From NCBI RefSeq assembly GCF_042675745.1, contig NZ_JBHTJM010000008.1, forward strand, positions 426,330 to 490,329: a stretch of DNA of 64,000 nt. The letters are read 5' to 3'. The first letter of the stretch is position 1. Each line of letters begins with the position of its first letter. Source of the stretch: Pseudofulvibacter geojedonensis. GTDB lineage: Bacteria; Bacteroidota; Bacteroidia; Flavobacteriales; Flavobacteriaceae. Under the pieces are notes generated by a model, which was not told the DNA's origin, ran no database searches, and saw only the letters and a list, made by a program, of their open reading frames with translations. The translations under genes were made by a program, and so were the position numbers. Shown one piece after another: positions 62,022 to 64,000 of this stretch.

Positions 62022-63798
62022 ACTTTATGGCTTGAATTAGATAAAAAATACTGTCTTCTTCATCCTCAGAGTCAATAGTTATTGTTCTTTCTTCTATTGG
62101 CTTTTTTAAGTCCTCATCAATTAGGTTAGCAGTTTGATATGCAATTTCGGTTTTTTTCAAACCCTTATTAATCAATTTTATCGCAAGTGATTTTTCAAAG
62201 TCTGTTTCCCAATCAGTTCCTGAGTGAATTGTTTTGCAAACACTTTGAAGTACTGCTGTTAAGCTGGATGACTTAAACATGGAATATTCTAAAGTCCAAT
62301 TTGGTGCGGCATAATAATTTACTGACTGATCGGATTTTGCAGCAATTGCAGTAAGTGTCTGTTGATTTTCTTGTTGAACAGTATTTGCGTCTCTTTTTAC
62401 AAAATCATCCTCGTTCTTTACATACTCTCGTATATCCGAATCCGTAATAACAGCTACAGGAATAGCCATATTTGGCTCTTCGTTTCTAAGGTAGATTTTT
62501 GAATAGTGATCAAAGCCAGTATGACCAATGTTCACTATAGAAACTCCTTTCTCAGTTAGATTTATCCCGATTGCTTTAGCTATACTAGGAATTAATATTT
62601 CCTCTGCCCAACCTTCAACTAAAATAACTCCTTTGGCAAAAAACAAGTTGGCTTTTGTTGTATCAAGGAATTTTTCCAGAAATTTATAATTATCAGAACC
62701 CAATTTTGTATACGATGCTCCCATAGGGTAAGCATTTCTATCGTTACATATAATTAAGTTTTCGAGGCTTAATTTAGAAGCTAGATTAGGACTGTGTGTA
62801 GTTAAAATTAATTGAATATTTGGTTCGTTTTGTAATGCCTCTATGATTTGCATTTGGGCTTGAGGGTGAAGATGTGCTTCTAGTTCTTCAATCAATCCTA
62901 GTCTTAAACCATTCCAATTTTTCTTTTGAATATGCAGTAACTCTGAAGCCATAAAAAGCCGATTTAAAGTTCCTAAGCCTGGATTTAGTTCATCCTTAAT
63001 AGAAAGTTCTAGCTTTTCTAAGATGTTTTTGAGATTATTTCCAAGGACGCCAAAATTGGATTCTTTATCCTTTGAATAGAAGGCTTGAATAAATTTATCT
63101 ATTTCGCCCTTCAATTCTTTTCCTTTTAATTGTTCCCCGATAAGTGCTGTCCCATCCTTGTCAGTACCTTCAAAATATTTTGCAACATGTTCATTAAAGT
63201 CTAGAAATAGGCCTACTAATAAGTGATCTTGGTCTTTTCCTTTGAATGCTTCATGTCCTTGAAGAATTTGAGTTAATCTAGAGTTTTTGCGCGGGATTAA
63301 TTCGGATTTCGCATCTCGTAAGGGTTTGAGATAGGTTGTTTTCAAATACTCTCTTGCCTCTGCTGTTAGCTGATATCCAGTTTCATCAACCCCTGCTCGA
63401 ATTTCTGAGGGATAGATATATTGATCTTCAAGGTTTCTTGTGCCGTCATATATCAACCTTAAATATGGTATAGCGTTATCTCCTTCACCATTCCATCCTA
63501 GCCATTCTGTGAAATTTTTGGCTTCATCATCTGAAAGGTTGTCAAATCTTAATTCAATTCTTAATCGATCTGATCCATCGTAAAAATCATCCCAATCTAA
63601 TCTGAACCATTCGTAACTATGTGTTTTTAAGGTGAGTTTTATTGCATCGATAATTGCACTCTTGCCTGAGTCGTTTTCACCAATCATGACATTTATTCCT
63701 GTCGTGAAATTCAAATTTAAATTTGGCTTTTCTAAATCAATCGCGGAATTATCACCAAATTTTCTAAAATTCCACAGTCTAAGGTTTGATAAATGCAT
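62005..63798 (-). CDS. gajA: OLD-family ATP-dependent nuclease, Gabija GajA-like (cassette gene)
   Basis: 597 residues, class 2 OLD architecture. ABC-type ATPase: Walker A GENDSGKS at 40-47, Walker B LIEELEAHLHPQAQM, H-loop LTTHSPN. C-terminal TOPRIM: ILVEGWAEEILIP with the metal Glu and VITDSD with the Asp pair. Pairing with a UvrD-like helicase defines class 2 OLD, the Gabija system, which nicks phage DNA when nucleotide pools fall. Both genes lie in one cassette (J11-J12), so the whole system moves as a unit. PARIS and other OLD systems lack the helicase, so Gabija is the best fit. Confidence 0.83.
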   Translation of the reverse strand: MHLSNLRLWNFRKFGDNSAIDLEKPNLNLNFTTGINVMIGENDSGKSAIIDAIKLTLKTHSYEWFRLDWDDFYDGSDRLRIELRFDNLSDDEAKNFTEWLGWNGEGDNAIPYLRLIYDGTRNLEDQYIYPSEIRAGVDETGYQLTAEAREYLKTTYLKPLRDAKSELIPRKNSRLTQILQGHEAFKGKDQDHLLVGLFLDFNEHVAKYFEGTDKDGTALIGEQLKGKELKGEIDKFIQAFYSKDKESNFGVLGNNLKNILEKLELSIKDELNPGLGTLNRLFMASELLHIQKKNWNGLRLGLIEELEAHLHPQAQMQIIEALQNEPNIQLILTTHSPNLASKLSLENLIICNDRNAYPMGASYTKLGSDNYKFLEKFLDTTKANLFFAKGVILVEGWAEEILIPSIAKAIGINLTEKGVSIVNIGHTGFDHYSKIYLRNEEPNMAIPVAVITDSDIREYVKNEDDFVKRDANTVQQENQQTLTAIAAKSDQSVNYYAAPNWTLEYSMFKSSSLTAVLQSVCKTIHSGTDWETDFEKSLAIKLINKGLKKTEIAYQTANLIDEDLKKPIEERTITIDSEDEEDSIFYLIQAIKYASGN

Positions 63799-63920
63799 AA
63801 TTCAATTTCTTCTTTTCTTAGCTCATTTAGAGCGTTAGCAAAAACAGCTCTTTTGGTTTTTTAATTGTTGGCTTGAGCATCGGCAAAAACCAAATGTGCT
63901 GTTTGTGCGTCTGGCTTTTC

Positions 63921-64000
63921 TTGAATGAAACACAACGTTTGATATAAAATGCGTGCGTCGCAGACGCATGCAGATTGTCCGTTAGGACAATCATATTGTA
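63921..64000. repeat. attC-like site J12, cut by the window end
   Basis: Left end GAATGAAACACAACG pairs with the J11 tail (one indel, one mismatch). From AACGTTTGATATAAA onward about 64 of 68 bases equal J10, so the site should continue beyond the window with a similar hairpin. Confidence 0.7.

Larger units (their letters stand above)
50491..64000. mobile_element. Integron-like gene cassette array (no integrase in window)
   Basis: A run of minus-strand accessory genes, each bounded by attC-like hairpin sites. Every site has an outer AACG at its left and GTT at its right on the plus strand. For each cassette the bases beyond the GTT at the left end are the reverse complement of those before the AAC at the right end: for example GTACCTAG/TTAGGTAC around the gene at 54340 and TAGGGGCAG/TTGCCCCTA around the ORF-less cassette. 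This is how R' and R'' boxes behave in integron cassettes. Genes point away from the right edge, so attI and the integrase are expected beyond 64000, unless this is an array that has lost its integrase (a CALIN). Confidence 0.7.

Noticed and set aside
60036..63798. PARIS or a retron-type defence system
   Set aside because: PARIS pairs an AAA ATPase with a DUF4435 TOPRIM protein; here the partner is a UvrD-like helicase and the TOPRIM is fused to the ATPase. No reverse transcriptase is present.
63799..63920. A second, decayed cassette site before gajA
   Set aside because: GAGCGTTAGCAAAAAC and GGCAAAAACC have some complementarity, but no arm matches a neighbouring site, so I leave it as unassigned leader DNA.
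50491..64000. CRISPR array
   Set aside because: The repeats are 80-150 bp apart by whole genes, are not identical, and carry complementary arms; no short direct repeats with equal spacers occur and there are no cas genes.
1..64000. tRNA or rRNA genes
   Set aside because: No cloverleaf with conserved TTCGANNC and acceptor pairing and no rRNA-like block was noticed; a covariance search would be needed to exclude a missed tRNA.

Overview
The window is about 64 kb of AT-rich chromosome from a member of the Bacteroidota, almost certainly Flavobacteriaceae. The signs are Bacteroidota-type promoters (-7 element TANNTTTG), several TTG starts and almost no Shine-Dalgarno sites, secreted proteins whose signal peptides end in Q after the Ala/Ser/Phe cleavage region, a T9SS sorting-domain protein, a lipoprotein with an acidic SDD-type signal after the lipobox Cys, and family-typical genes (Bacteroidota LptD, bacillithiol synthesis by BshA, a GH3/serine-hydrolase fusion). 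I cannot name a genus.

Positions 1-50,461 are mostly core genome. In order: glycolysis (pfkA end, gapA) with a BadF-type kinase; ridA; lptD divergent from an Amidase_3 amidase; an MCE/MlaD protein with a membrane Fe-S electron-transfer pair; several small conserved proteins; a secreted cell-wall-type GH3/beta-lactamase fusion; bshA and a PrcB-like lipoprotein; a DUF1338 - Lrp - FAD/Fe-S cluster that fits 2-oxoadipate to D-2-hydroxyglutarate to 2-oxoglutarate (end of lysine catabolism); aroC, a DAACS symporter and a three-gene ATP-grasp / N-formylglutamate-amidohydrolase-like / QEGLA-peptidase operon; aroB, proline dehydrogenase, a thioesterase, a T9SS cargo protein, YebC, DinB, gcvT and a hybrid solute-binding sensor kinase; an SRPBCC-DUF3995-msrB-msrA-selO redox operon; thrA-thrB-thrC behind a threonine-rich leader peptide; then a bifunctional NAD(P)HX repair enzyme, a small conserved protein and alkB.

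Positions about 50,490-64,000 are different in kind. Here single genes (or one gene pair), all on the minus strand, are separated by imperfect hairpin sites of 80-150 bp. Each site starts with ...AACG and ends with ...GTT. The 7-13 bases just outside the AAC/GTT cores differ from site to site, but the base run at one end of a gene is the reverse complement of the run at the other end of the same gene. That is the signature of integron gene cassettes flanked by attC sites (R''/R' boxes with cassette-specific arms). Stop codons lie in or beside one site and start codons just beyond the next, as in compact cassettes. The cargo is accessory: a DUF4240 protein, an SMI1/KNR4-like protein, small membrane or immunity-like proteins, two YD-repeat-like secreted proteins, a CxxC/HNH-like protein, one cassette with no ORF that holds a MITE-like element, and a two-gene Gabija-like defence system (OLD-family nuclease plus UvrD-like helicase). 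No integrase is seen. By the logic of integrons, attI and the recombinase should lie beyond the right end. A response-regulator/histidine-kinase pair sits between two half-sites near the left end and may be an insertion.

The cassette array is the main candidate for an undescribed or under-described system. The threonine leader peptide, the ATP-grasp/amidohydrolase/QEGLA operon and the 2-oxoadipate cluster are the next most interesting points.
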